A stretch of DNA of 64,000 nucleotides, taken from an uncultured Prevotella sp. (GTDB lineage Bacteria > Bacteroidota > Bacteroidia > Bacteroidales > Bacteroidaceae). Shown here in pieces: positions 36,363-44,150 of the stretch (positions within the stretch are counted from its first letter, which is position 1; every line of letters begins with the position of its first letter). Below the pieces are notes generated by a model. The model made no database searches. It was not told the origin of the DNA and saw nothing but the letters and a program-made list of their open reading frames with translations. The stretch covers positions 1 to 64,000 of the forward strand of contig CALUFN010000002.1 of the NCBI GenBank assembly GCA_944319945.1, given 5' to 3'. A program made the translations under genes and the position numbers.

Positions 36363-36470
36363 TTGCTTGTCTTAAGCGAGTGCAAAGATACGGCATTTTT
36401 TCGTTCCTGCAAAATTTTATCGCTGTTTTTTTGATTTTTCTGTAAAAATATCTCGTTTTTACCTCCGGCA

Positions 36471-36896
36471 TCAGAGCTTATACAGCTCGTCGGCGGCCAT
36501 AAGGTCAACCTTCTTCTCCGCCAATATCTTCTCGCAGCCGTCAAGGTCTGTCGGACGGATTACGATGTGGGCCACGTCGCCGCAGGCGAACGAGTACATA
36601 TACTCGATGAACACGCCCCGGTCAGACAAGTGTTTCAGCACCACGGCCAGCGCGCCGCTCGTGTTGGGGCAGGTCAGTCCTATCACGTCGCTCACCCTCA
36701 CGGTGAAGTTGGCCGCCTCGAGGGCGCGCCTTGCCGCGTCGGGGTCTGACACTATGCAGCGCAGTATGCCGAAGTCCGAATTGTCGGCAATGCTCATCGC
36801 CGACAGGTTTACGCCGGCCTTGCCCAGCACTTCGGTCACTTCGGTGAGCTGGCCTGACTTGTTTTCGAGAAACACTGATAACTGTTTTGCTAACAT
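36471..36896 (-). CDS. Tandem ACT-domain protein
   Basis: This 141-aa protein is made of two ACT domains (about 1-70 and 71-141). The first begins KQLSVFLENKSGQLTEVTEVLGKAGVNL, the second ALAVVLKHLSDRGVFIEYMY. ACT domains bind amino acids and regulate metabolic enzymes; stand-alone tandem forms are common in Bacteroidetes but have no settled partner. I start at ATG 36896, where the ACT fold begins, instead of the upstream 28-codon extension. Confidence 0.85.
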   Translation of the reverse strand: MLAKQLSVFLENKSGQLTEVTEVLGKAGVNLSAMSIADNSDFGILRCIVSDPDAARRALEAANFTVRVSDVIGLTCPNTSGALAVVLKHLSDRGVFIEYMYSFACGDVAHIVIRPTDLDGCEKILAEKKVDLMAADELYKL

Positions 36897-37048
36897 CGTG
36901 GCTGTGTCTTCTTTGTGTCTTGTTATTTTATATAATGTGTAACGCTTCTGCAAACTTACTAAAAAACAACGTGAAAACATGCGCTTTTCCCGAAAAACAT
37001 GTGCTCGTAATTGTTAAACACTTGTAAAGCCATAATTCAGTGTCTTGT

Positions 37049-37129
37049 AAAAGGCCGCTTTTTACGTTGCGAAAGGTTACCTTTTGCGCCCTGAAAGGTT
37101 GCTTTTTGCAACGTAAAATGCGGCCTTTT
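37049..37129. repeat. 22-bp-period palindrome array (array 8)
   Basis: Units start at 37049, 37071, 37093 and 37115. Units 1 and 4 are near reverse complements, and spacers 1 and 3 (ACGTTGC and GCAACGT) are exact reverse complements, so the whole array can fold as one hairpin. Confidence 0.85.
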
Positions 37130-37177
37130 GCGCCGTGGCTTGTAATGCGTTGTGGCTCAATGCGTTATGTGCGTATC

Positions 37178-37281
37178 AAAAAATAGGGGCGCAGCTGCTG
37201 CCGACGGGCAGCAGGCTGCGCCCGGTTTTGCGGCCCTGGCAGGGCTTGCCGCCTGCTCGTATGTGCTTAAAAAGCCTTAAG
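37178..37281 (-). ncRNA. Candidate structured small RNA or terminator
   Basis: GGGCGCAGCTGCTGCC (37187-37202) pairs with 37207-37223 through 16 bp and one bulge. A second stem lies at 37230-37252 and a short one at 37266-37281. On the minus strand the large stem is followed by TATTTTTT, as in an intrinsic terminator, yet no minus-strand gene precedes it. It may be a small RNA; no clear promoter is visible. The rest of this 465-bp gap holds array 8 and the purB promoter. Confidence 0.35.
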
Positions 37282-37329
37282 TAACAAATATTTATCACGT
37301 TAGTGTGCGCCCGAATGGATTTAAATTAT

Positions 37330-37337
37330 TAAATTTG
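37330..37337 (+). promoter_or_regulatory. -7 box of purB
   Basis: TAAATTTG matches TAnnTTTG and lies 24 bases before the purB ATG. Confidence 0.5.
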
Positions 37338-37361
37338 CAGCCGTTAATACGTATTATATTT

Positions 37362-38708
37362 ATGGATCTTGACATGCTTACGGCCATATCCCCGATTGAC
37401 GGGCGGTATAGGTCAAAGACGGCGCCGCTTGCCGCCTATTTTTCAGAATACGCTCTCATACGTTACCGCATACGCGTTGAGATAGAATATTTCATCGCCC
37501 TTTGCGAGCTGCCGTTGCCCCAGCTTGCCGATTTCGACATGTCGCTGGCCCCGCGCCTGCGCGACATCTACCTGAAGTTCGACGAGGCCGGGGCGGCCCG
37601 TGTGAAAGAGATTGAAGGAGTGACCAACCACGACGTGAAGGCCGTGGAATATTATATTAAGGAGCAGTTCGACCTTATCGGAGGGCTCGACAAGTATAAG
37701 GAGTTCGTCCACTTCGGCCTTACGTCGCAGGATATCAACAACACTTCGGTGCCTCTCTCGATAAAAGAGGCCCTGGCCGAGGTGTACGTCCCTATGGTGG
37801 AAGAGCTTATCCGCCAGCTCGCCGACTATGCCGAAGAGTGGAAAGACGTGCCCATGTTGGCCAAGACCCACGGCCAGCCGGCATCGCCCACGCGCCTCGG
37901 CAAGGAGGTGATGGTCTACGTCTACCGCCTCACCGAGCAGCTCAAGCAACTAAAGGCGTGCCCCGTTACGGCCAAGTTCGGCGGAGCCACGGGCAACTAC
38001 AACGCCCACCACGTAGCCTATCCGCAGTATGACTGGCGCGAGTTCGGCAATAAGTTCGTCAGCGAGAAGCTCGGCCTTGTGCGCGAGCAGTGGACCACCC
38101 AGATAAGCAACTACGACAACCTCGGCGCCCTCTTTGACGCCCTGCGCCGAATAAACACTATCATCATCGACCTCGACCGCGACTTTTGGATGTACATCTC
38201 CATGGAATACTTCAAGCAGAAGATCAAGGCCGGCGAGGTGGGCTCGAGCGCCATGCCCCATAAGGTCAACCCCATCGACTTCGAGAACAGCGAGGGCAAC
38301 CTCGGCATAGCCAACGCAGTGTTGCAGTTCCTCGCAGCCAAACTGCCCGTAAGCCGCCTGCAGCGCGACCTTACCGACTCGACCGTGCTGCGCAACGTAG
38401 GCGTGCCCCTCGGCCACGGCATGATAGCCCTGCAGAGCACGCTGAAGGGCCTGCGCAAGCTCATCCTTAACGAAGAGAAGCTCAACGCCGACCTCGACGA
38501 CATGTGGGCCGTCGTGGCCGAGGCCATACAGACCATACTCCGCCGCGAAGCCTATCCGCATCCCTACGAGGCTCTGAAGGCCCTTACGCGCACCAACAAG
38601 AAGATGACTGCGGAGACAATACGCGAATTTATCAGCGGACTCGACGTGAGCGACGCGGTGAAGGCCGAGCTCTCGGCCATCACTCCGCATAATTATACCG
38701 GAATGTAA
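37362..38708 (+). CDS. purB: Adenylosuccinate lyase
   Basis: This 448-aa enzyme removes fumarate from SAICAR and from adenylosuccinate in purine synthesis. The fumarase-superfamily signature SSAMPHKVNPIDFEN is present, along with TKTHGQPASPTRLGKE-like AKTHGQPASPTRLG containing a catalytic His, and HFGLTSQDINNT. Length matches the E. coli-type lyase. I start at ATG 37362 (MDLDMLTAISPIDGRY), which matches the family; 19 upstream codons overlap the promoter. Confidence 0.95.
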   Translation: MDLDMLTAISPIDGRYRSKTAPLAAYFSEYALIRYRIRVEIEYFIALCELPLPQLADFDMSLAPRLRDIYLKFDEAGAARVKEIEGVTNHDVKAVEYYIKEQFDLIGGLDKYKEFVHFGLTSQDINNTSVPLSIKEALAEVYVPMVEELIRQLADYAEEWKDVPMLAKTHGQPASPTRLGKEVMVYVYRLTEQLKQLKACPVTAKFGGATGNYNAHHVAYPQYDWREFGNKFVSEKLGLVREQWTTQISNYDNLGALFDALRRINTIIIDLDRDFWMYISMEYFKQKIKAGEVGSSAMPHKVNPIDFENSEGNLGIANAVLQFLAAKLPVSRLQRDLTDSTVLRNVGVPLGHGMIALQSTLKGLRKLILNEEKLNADLDDMWAVVAEAIQTILRREAYPHPYEALKALTRTNKKMTAETIREFISGLDVSDAVKAELSAITPHNYTGM

Positions 38709-38709
38709 T

Positions 38710-38855
38710 ATACGGTCTTAAGGTTATGCGGTTATAAGGTAATACGGTACCGGCGGCAAGGCATAAGCCGGCAAGACGGCATCAGCCCCGCGACCGTAAA
38801 GCCAATAACACTAAACCGTATAACCTCATAACCCTAAAACCGTACAACCGAGAAT
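38710..38855. repeat. Low-complexity inverted repeat (ACCGTAAAACC words)
   Basis: The left half uses GGTTATGCGGTTATAAGG-like words and the right half CCGTATAACCTCATAACC-like complements, forming an imperfect hairpin after purB. Confidence 0.55.
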
Positions 38856-38888
38856 ACAAACCGCCGTGAGGCATCAACAATTTATATT

Positions 38889-40307
38889 ATGTCAGAAGAA
38901 TTAGAAAACAAGAACGAGAGTTTGTCTGCCGGACAAAACGACGTAAGCCGTGAGGCCTACAAGCAGACCGAAGGCTTTAACAATCAGAGTGGAAACAAGC
39001 CCATGCGCCCGCGCATCAAGGTGCAGCGCGCATACGCGCCCAACAGGAGTTACAACAAGGACGACGGCGGCTTCCGTCCCGAAGGGTTCGGAGCCGGACT
39101 GCAGCAGCAGGGTGGGGCGCAGCGCCCTTACCGTCCGCGCTACAATGCCGACCGTCAGGGCGGCTACCAGCCCCGCCAAGACGGCTATCAGCAGCGTCAG
39201 CCGGGATATCGTCCTAATTATAATAAGGATGGCGAAGACGCCTTCCAGCCCCGTCAGGGCCAGTACGGCCAGCGTCAGCAGACGGGCTACCGCCCACGCT
39301 ACGGCAAGGATGCCGAGGGCGGCTATCAGCCCCGTCAGGGCCAGTACGGCCAGCAGCGGCCGGCCGGCTACCGTCCGCGCTACAACGCCAATCAGGGCGA
39401 AGGAGGCTATCAGCCCCGTCAGGGCGGCTACCAGCGCGGCGGATATCAGCGTGGCGGCTATGGACAGCAGCGTCAGGGCGGCTACCAGCGCGGCGGCTAC
39501 AACCGCCAGCGCACGGCCGACTACGATCCCAACGCAAAGTACAGCCTTAAGAAACGCATAGAATATAAGGAAGAGCACATCGACCCCACGGTGCCCGTCC
39601 GCCTTAACAAGTTCCTCGCCAATGCCGGCATCTGCAGCCGCCGCGAGGCCGACGAGTTCATCCAGGCAGGCGTGGTCACGGTCAACGGTAAGGTCGTTAC
39701 CGAGCTTGGCACTAAGGTTTTGCGCACGGACGAGGTGAAGTTCCACGACCAGCCCGTCAAGATGGAGAAGAAGGTGTACGTGCTTCTCAACAAACCTAAG
39801 GACACCGTGACCACCAGCGACGACCCGCAACAGCGCAAGACCGTCATGGACTTGGTTAAGAACGCCTGCCCCGAGCGCATCTATCCCGTGGGCCGTCTTG
39901 ACCGCAACACCACCGGAGTGCTGCTGCTCACCAACGACGGCGACCTTGCCAGCAAGCTCACTCATCCCAAGTTCCTCAAGAAGAAGATATATCACGTCTT
40001 CCTTGACAAGAACGTCACCGCCCACGATATGCAGCAGATAGCCACCGGCATAACGCTCGACGACGGCGAAGTGCACGCCGACGCCATTGAGTATGCCAGC
40101 CCGACGGACAAGAGCCAGGTGGGCATCGAGATACACAGCGGCAAGAACCGCATCGTGCGCCGCATCTTCGAAAGCCTCGGTTACCGCGTGGTCAAGCTCG
40201 ACCGCGTGCAGTTTGCCGGACTTACAAAGAAGAACCTGCGCCGCGGCGACTGGCGTTTCCTCACCGAGAAGGAGGTCGACATGCTCCGCATGGGCGCCTT
40301 TGAATAA
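38889..40307 (+). CDS. RluB/RsuA-family pseudouridine synthase with disordered Gly/Gln/Arg/Tyr-rich N-terminus
   Basis: This 472-aa protein isomerises a uridine in ribosomal RNA, probably 23S. Residues about 235-300 form an S4 RNA-binding domain (VRLNKFLANAGICSRREAD). The catalytic domain follows with the active-site Asp in VGRLDRNTTGVLLLTNDGD, then GKNRIVRRIFESLGYRV. The first about 215 residues are low complexity, repeating GYQPRQ, GQYGQRQ and GYRPRYN units, resembling RNA-binding prion-like segments. Such extensions occur in Bacteroidetes RluB-like proteins. The repeats are in frame and GC-rich, so they may vary in number. Confidence 0.9.
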   Translation: MSEELENKNESLSAGQNDVSREAYKQTEGFNNQSGNKPMRPRIKVQRAYAPNRSYNKDDGGFRPEGFGAGLQQQGGAQRPYRPRYNADRQGGYQPRQDGYQQRQPGYRPNYNKDGEDAFQPRQGQYGQRQQTGYRPRYGKDAEGGYQPRQGQYGQQRPAGYRPRYNANQGEGGYQPRQGGYQRGGYQRGGYGQQRQGGYQRGGYNRQRTADYDPNAKYSLKKRIEYKEEHIDPTVPVRLNKFLANAGICSRREADEFIQAGVVTVNGKVVTELGTKVLRTDEVKFHDQPVKMEKKVYVLLNKPKDTVTTSDDPQQRKTVMDLVKNACPERIYPVGRLDRNTTGVLLLTNDGDLASKLTHPKFLKKKIYHVFLDKNVTAHDMQQIATGITLDDGEVHADAIEYASPTDKSQVGIEIHSGKNRIVRRIFESLGYRVVKLDRVQFAGLTKKNLRRGDWRFLTEKEVDMLRMGAFE

Positions 40308-40446
40308 GGGTAAAAGGGTGAAAAAGTGAAAAGTTGAAAAAGTAATAAAGGAGGAACAAGGTGGAAAGCCGGATGGTGCAACGCCGCAAGGCATGTGTAC
40401 TTTACTTCTTTACTCCTGTTGCTCCTTTACTCCTTAAAAATACAAG

Positions 40447-41850
40447 ATGGAAAAGATAAAGAGGACAAAAGTTGTCGATGTGCTCGCCCGCACTGACTTC
40501 GGGGCCATCGTCAACGTGCGCGGCTGGGTGCGTACCCACCGCAGCAGCAAGTCGGTAGACTTCATTGCGCTTAACGACGGCTCCACCATTAAGAACGTGC
40601 AGGTAGTCGTTGACCCCTCGAAGTTCGACGCCGACATGCTCAAACAGATAACCACCGGAGCCTGCATCAACGTCAACGGCGAGCTCGTTGAGAGCCAGGG
40701 AGCCGGCCAGACGGTAGAGCTGCAGTGCCGCGAGCTCGAGATTTACGGCACGTGCGGCAGCGACTACCCCATGCAGAAGAAAGGTCAGAGCTTTGAATAC
40801 ATGCGCCAGTACGCCCACTTGCGCCTGCGCACCAACACTTTCGGAGCCGTGATGCGCATCCGTCACAACATGGCCATAGCCATACATAAGTATTTCCACG
40901 ACCACGGATTCTTCTATTTCCATACGCCGCTCATCACCGCGAGCGACTGTGAAGGGGCCGGGCAGATGTTCCAAGTCACCACGAAGAACCTCTACGACCT
41001 TAAGAAAGACGACAGCGGAAAGATCGTCTACGATGACGACTTCTTCGGAAAGCAGACTTCGCTCACCGTCAGCGGACAGCTTGAGGGTGAGCTTGGAGCC
41101 ACCGCCTTAGGCGCTATTTACACGTTCGGTCCGACGTTCCGCGCCGAAAACTCCAACACTCCGCGCCACTTGGCCGAGTTCTGGATGATAGAGCCGGAGG
41201 TCGCTTTCATCGACCTCGACGACCTAATGGACCTCGAGGAAGACTTCATCAAGTATTGCGTGCAGTGGGCTTTGGACAATTGCAAGGACGACTTGGAGTT
41301 CCTCAACAAGATGATAGACAAGACCCTGCTCGAGCGTCTGCGCTCTGTTGTCGAGGGCTCGTTCGTCCGTTTGGAATATACCGAGGGCATACGCATACTC
41401 GAAGAGGCCGTGAAGGCAGGCCACAAGTTCGAGTTCCCTGTATCGTGGGGCATGGATTTGGCCAGCGAGCACGAGCGTTACCTTGTGGAACACCACTTCA
41501 AGCGCCCCGTAATAATGACCGGTTACCCGAAAGCCATCAAGGCGTTCTACATGAAGATCAACGACGACGGCCGTACCGTTCAGGGCACCGACGTGCTCTT
41601 CCCGCAGATAGGCGAGATCATCGGAGGCAGCGTCCGCGAAGAGAATTACGACAAACTGATGAACGAAATCAGCGAGCGCAGCATCCCGATGAAAGACATG
41701 TGGTGGTATCTTGACACCCGCAAGTACGGCACTTGCCCCCACGGAGGCTTCGGTCTCGGCTTTGAGCGTCTCATCCTTTTCGTGACGGGAATGCAGAACA
41801 TACGTGACGTGATACCCTTCCCGCGCACGCCGAAGAATGCGGAATTCTAA
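40447..41850 (+). CDS. asnS: Asparaginyl-tRNA synthetase
   Basis: This 467-aa class IIb synthetase charges tRNA-Asn. The N-terminal OB fold binds the anticodon ([21 protein letters not shown]). Motif 2 is in [22 protein letters not shown], and motif 3 is [21 protein letters not shown]-like [13 protein letters not shown] favours AsnRS over AspRS. Length is normal. It follows the pseudouridine synthase gene by about 140 bp with short pyrimidine/purine-rich repeats between them. Confidence 0.95.
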   Translation: MEKIKRTKVVDVLARTDFGAIVNVRGWVRTHRSSKSVDFIALNDGSTIKNVQVVVDPSKFDADMLKQITTGACINVNGELVESQGAGQTVELQCRELEIYGTCGSDYPMQKKGQSFEYMRQYAHLRLRTNTFGAVMRIRHNMAIAIHKYFHDHGFFYFHTPLITASDCEGAGQMFQVTTKNLYDLKKDDSGKIVYDDDFFGKQTSLTVSGQLEGELGATALGAIYTFGPTFRAENSNTPRHLAEFWMIEPEVAFIDLDDLMDLEEDFIKYCVQWALDNCKDDLEFLNKMIDKTLLERLRSVVEGSFVRLEYTEGIRILEEAVKAGHKFEFPVSWGMDLASEHERYLVEHHFKRPVIMTGYPKAIKAFYMKINDDGRTVQGTDVLFPQIGEIIGGSVREENYDKLMNEISERSIPMKDMWWYLDTRKYGTCPHGGFGLGFERLILFVTGMQNIRDVIPFPRTPKNAEF

Positions 41851-41874
41851 TTTTTCCGGTCTTGGGGATTGTAA

Positions 41875-42110
41875 GGTTTTACGGTTGTGCGGTATTTGCT
41901 CCGTATCTACAATCTAGATATTTACGATTTTTGAGGTTATAGGGGTTTTCGGTTATATGGTGTTTGTGCCATGTAGACAAACCGTAAAACCTTATAACCT
42001 CATAATCGTATAATCCCCAAACAAACCGTAAAACCTTATAACCCCATAACCGTATAACCCCCAACAAACCGTAAAACCGTATACCCCCATAACCGTATAA
42101 CCCAAAAATT
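41875..42110. repeat. Low-complexity repeat block (ACCGTAAAACC words)
   Basis: The block begins with GGTTTTACGGTTGTGCGG and ends with at least three variants of AAACCGTAAAACCTTATAACCCC on the same strand, able to fold back on the left part. It runs right up to the deaminase ATG at 42112, so it must form the mRNA leader. Confidence 0.6.
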
Positions 42111-42111
42111 T

Positions 42112-42579
42112 ATGACTAACGACGAACTAATGCTTGAAGCCATACGGCTTTCCGTAGAGAACGTGGCCAACGGCGGCGGCCCGTTCGGTGCAGTGATAGC
42201 GCGCGGCGGAGAGATAATAGCCACGGGAGTAAACCGCGTTACGGCCGACAACGACCCTACGGCGCACGCCGAGGTCAGTGCCATACGCCGTGCCGCCCGT
42301 GCGCTCGGCACGTTCAATCTCTCAGGTTGCGAGATATTCACCTCGTGCGAGCCGTGCCCCATGTGTCTCGGCGCCATCTATTGGGCGAGGCTCGACAAGG
42401 TGTATTACGCCAACACTAAGGCCGACGCAAAGGCCGTAGGCTTCGACGACTCGTTCATCTACGACGAGCTTGCCCTGCCGCAAGCCGAGCGCAGGCTGCC
42501 TTCCGAGGAAATGTTGCGCAGCGAAGCCCTTAAGGCCTTTGAGCTTTGGAGCGGGAAGACCGACAAGACCGAGTACTGA
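42112..42579 (+). CDS. Nucleoside/guanine deaminase (CDA fold)
   Basis: This 155-aa zinc hydrolase has the cytidine-deaminase-like motifs HAEVSAIRRA (His ligand, catalytic Glu) and CEPCPMCLGA (two Cys ligands). Its length, NGGGPFGAVIARGGEI and GFDDSFIYDEL fit the guanine-deaminase/GuaD group more than TadA, which edits tRNA-Arg. The likely reaction is guanine to xanthine. TadA identity cannot be fully excluded by eye. Confidence 0.85.
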   Translation: MTNDELMLEAIRLSVENVANGGGPFGAVIARGGEIIATGVNRVTADNDPTAHAEVSAIRRAARALGTFNLSGCEIFTSCEPCPMCLGAIYWARLDKVYYANTKADAKAVGFDDSFIYDELALPQAERRLPSEEMLRSEALKAFELWSGKTDKTEY

Positions 42580-42610
42580 TTTCCCAGATCTCTCAGTCCT
42601 CCCAGCCCTC

Positions 42611-43516
42611 TCAGTTCTCCCATTCTCTTTCCAAGAAAGCCCTGATGTTAGCCGTTACCTTCTCGCTAAGCCTGCGGTAAGCCTGCCGCGTGATGCCCGA
42701 CGACACCCCCATGCAGTGCATGTGCGGGTGCTCAAGGAAGCGTTCGCCGCCGGCCGCGCCCACCGTGTCGCAGTAGCAAACGTTGTCGCCGTCGAGCCAA
42801 CGGGCGAAAGGCTCCTCGTCCCAAGCCGGCGACAGCCCCGTGTTGAACATTATCTTATGGCCGCCCAACCGTGCAAACTCCTCCTCGTGTATCAGCACGG
42901 TGTTCCTGTTGAGGCAGCAGAACACCACGTCGCTCCATTCCAATAGGTCGCCTATCGGGCTGAACTCATATCCCTTTTCCTTAGCCCACGCCTTCTCGCT
43001 CCTTGCGAAATAGCGCACCTCGGCACCGAAAAACTTCATCGCGTCGGCTATCATTCCGCCCGACTTCCCTAAGCCTAATATTCCTGCCTTAAGCCCCGTT
43101 ATCTCGCTCGGACTGCCGAACCACGGCTCCCGTCCGAACCCGTGCAGGCATCTTGCCAGCTCGCTCACCACGTATTCTATCACTCCCTCGTCGCCGTAGT
43201 CGCGTATTCCGGTCACGCAGATGCCGCGGCTCTCCGCGTATCTTATGTCCACATTGGCGCTCTCCGGCGAGTAAAGCGAGCAGCACATGCCGATGTACTT
43301 CACGTTTTCGCATCGCTCCAGGGTCTCAGCCGTAAGCCGCGACGTAAAGCTCAGCAGCACTGCGTCGGCGTCGCCTATGCGCCTCGCCGCCTCCTGCCCG
43401 TTGCCGGGAATGTCGTCGTAAGTCACCACCTCGTCTGCGAAATCCGCCAGTCCGTCCACGGCCTCATTCACCATGTTCACCGGTTCGATAGCCACTAATT
43501 TCCTGAATTTTCTCAT
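42611..43516 (-). CDS. D-isomer-specific 2-hydroxyacid dehydrogenase family protein
   Basis: This 301-aa protein has the NAD-binding Rossmann motif GILGLGKSGGMIADAMKFFGAEV, with the next strand ending RYFARS, and VVFCCLNRNTVLI. The catalytic region has FNTGLSP and ends with HPHMHCMGVSSGITRQAYRRL. The usual 'GRGxLVD' is replaced by FNTGLSPAWDE, so the substrate may differ from that of well-known members such as phosphoglycerate dehydrogenase. It converges on the deaminase gene. Confidence 0.8.
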   Translation of the reverse strand: MRKFRKLVAIEPVNMVNEAVDGLADFADEVVTYDDIPGNGQEAARRIGDADAVLLSFTSRLTAETLERCENVKYIGMCCSLYSPESANVDIRYAESRGICVTGIRDYGDEGVIEYVVSELARCLHGFGREPWFGSPSEITGLKAGILGLGKSGGMIADAMKFFGAEVRYFARSEKAWAKEKGYEFSPIGDLLEWSDVVFCCLNRNTVLIHEEEFARLGGHKIMFNTGLSPAWDEEPFARWLDGDNVCYCDTVGAAGGERFLEHPHMHCMGVSSGITRQAYRRLSEKVTANIRAFLEREWEN

Positions 43517-43609
43517 ACTCTTATCGTTTTTATGATTATCTTATAGCCTAATTCGCCTGATTCGTATCATAGGTCCCTTCAAATAATTACTCATTTGCTT
43601 TATCTTATG

Positions 43610-43617
43610 CAAAGATA
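43610..43617 (-). promoter_or_regulatory. -7 box of the hydroxyacid dehydrogenase gene
   Basis: On the minus strand it reads TATCTTTG, about 95 bases before the start codon at 43516. Confidence 0.5.
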
Positions 43618-43679
43618 AATATAATAAGGTAAAAACGTCATCCAACCATGATATTTTATTCGCTCCGCAGGCAATTTGT

Positions 43680-43760
43680 AAAAGGTAACCTTTTACCTTC
43701 CAAAAGGTGGCCTTTTACCTCCTAAAAGGTAACCTTTTGCTTCCTAAAAGGTTACCTTTT
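43680..43760. repeat. 22-bp-period palindrome array (array 9)
   Basis: Units start at 43680, 43702, 43724 and 43746 and are close to consensus. The 634-bp gap it lies in also holds the dehydrogenase promoter, a 9-bp tandem repeat and the lipoprotein promoter. Confidence 0.88.
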
Positions 43761-43815
43761 GCAAAACGCCGAAAATCCATTCAAATCCCATAACCATACC
43801 CCGCCCGCCCAGCCA

Positions 43816-43894
43816 CATTCCTCCCATTCCTCCCATTCCTCCCATTCCTCCCATTCCTCCCATTCCTCCCATTCCTCCCATTCCTCCCATTCCT
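43816..43894. repeat. 9-bp tandem repeat (CATTCCTCC)
   Basis: Eight perfect copies of CATTCCTCC are followed by a partial ninth. The strand is purely pyrimidine/A. Related TCCCAG/CTCTCAG words occur at about 42583-42630, 48905-48965 and 49630-49680. Confidence 0.9.
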
Positions 43895-44019
43895 ATATAT
43901 ATAAAATAGGTGTAATTTCTTGTCGATTGCCGATTGTAACGACATTGTATTATCCGATTCCTTGATTATTAACACAAGTCCCTTGTTTTGTGTTTTTTTT
44001 GAAAATATTTTCATTAATA

Positions 44020-44051
44020 CTTGCATGATTGGATTTTTATCTCTATTTTTG
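44020..44051 (+). promoter_or_regulatory. Promoter of the large lipoprotein gene
   Basis: CTTG (44020-44023) and TATTTTTG (44044-44051) are 20 bases apart, fitting -33/-7. The leader is about 95 nt and AT-rich. Confidence 0.6.
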
Positions 44052-44150
44052 CAGCAAAATACTACGCTTCCGATTAACGAGGCGCGATTCGGCGTCAAAA
44101 TATAGAGAAAGATTATTTATCAAATATGTTTAATTTCAATAATTGTTACA

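Noticed and set aside
35916..36471. Two minus-strand open frames (95 and 93 codons) containing SSVGLEHLPYKQRVGGSTPSAP
   Set aside because: They are translations through the tRNA-Val genes on the same strand, a well-known false protein. The tRNA structures explain the sequence.
43759..44098. Open frames encoding repeated Ser-His-Ser or Asn-Gly-Arg units on the two strands
   Set aside because: They only translate the 9-bp tandem repeat and have no promoter, start context or family.
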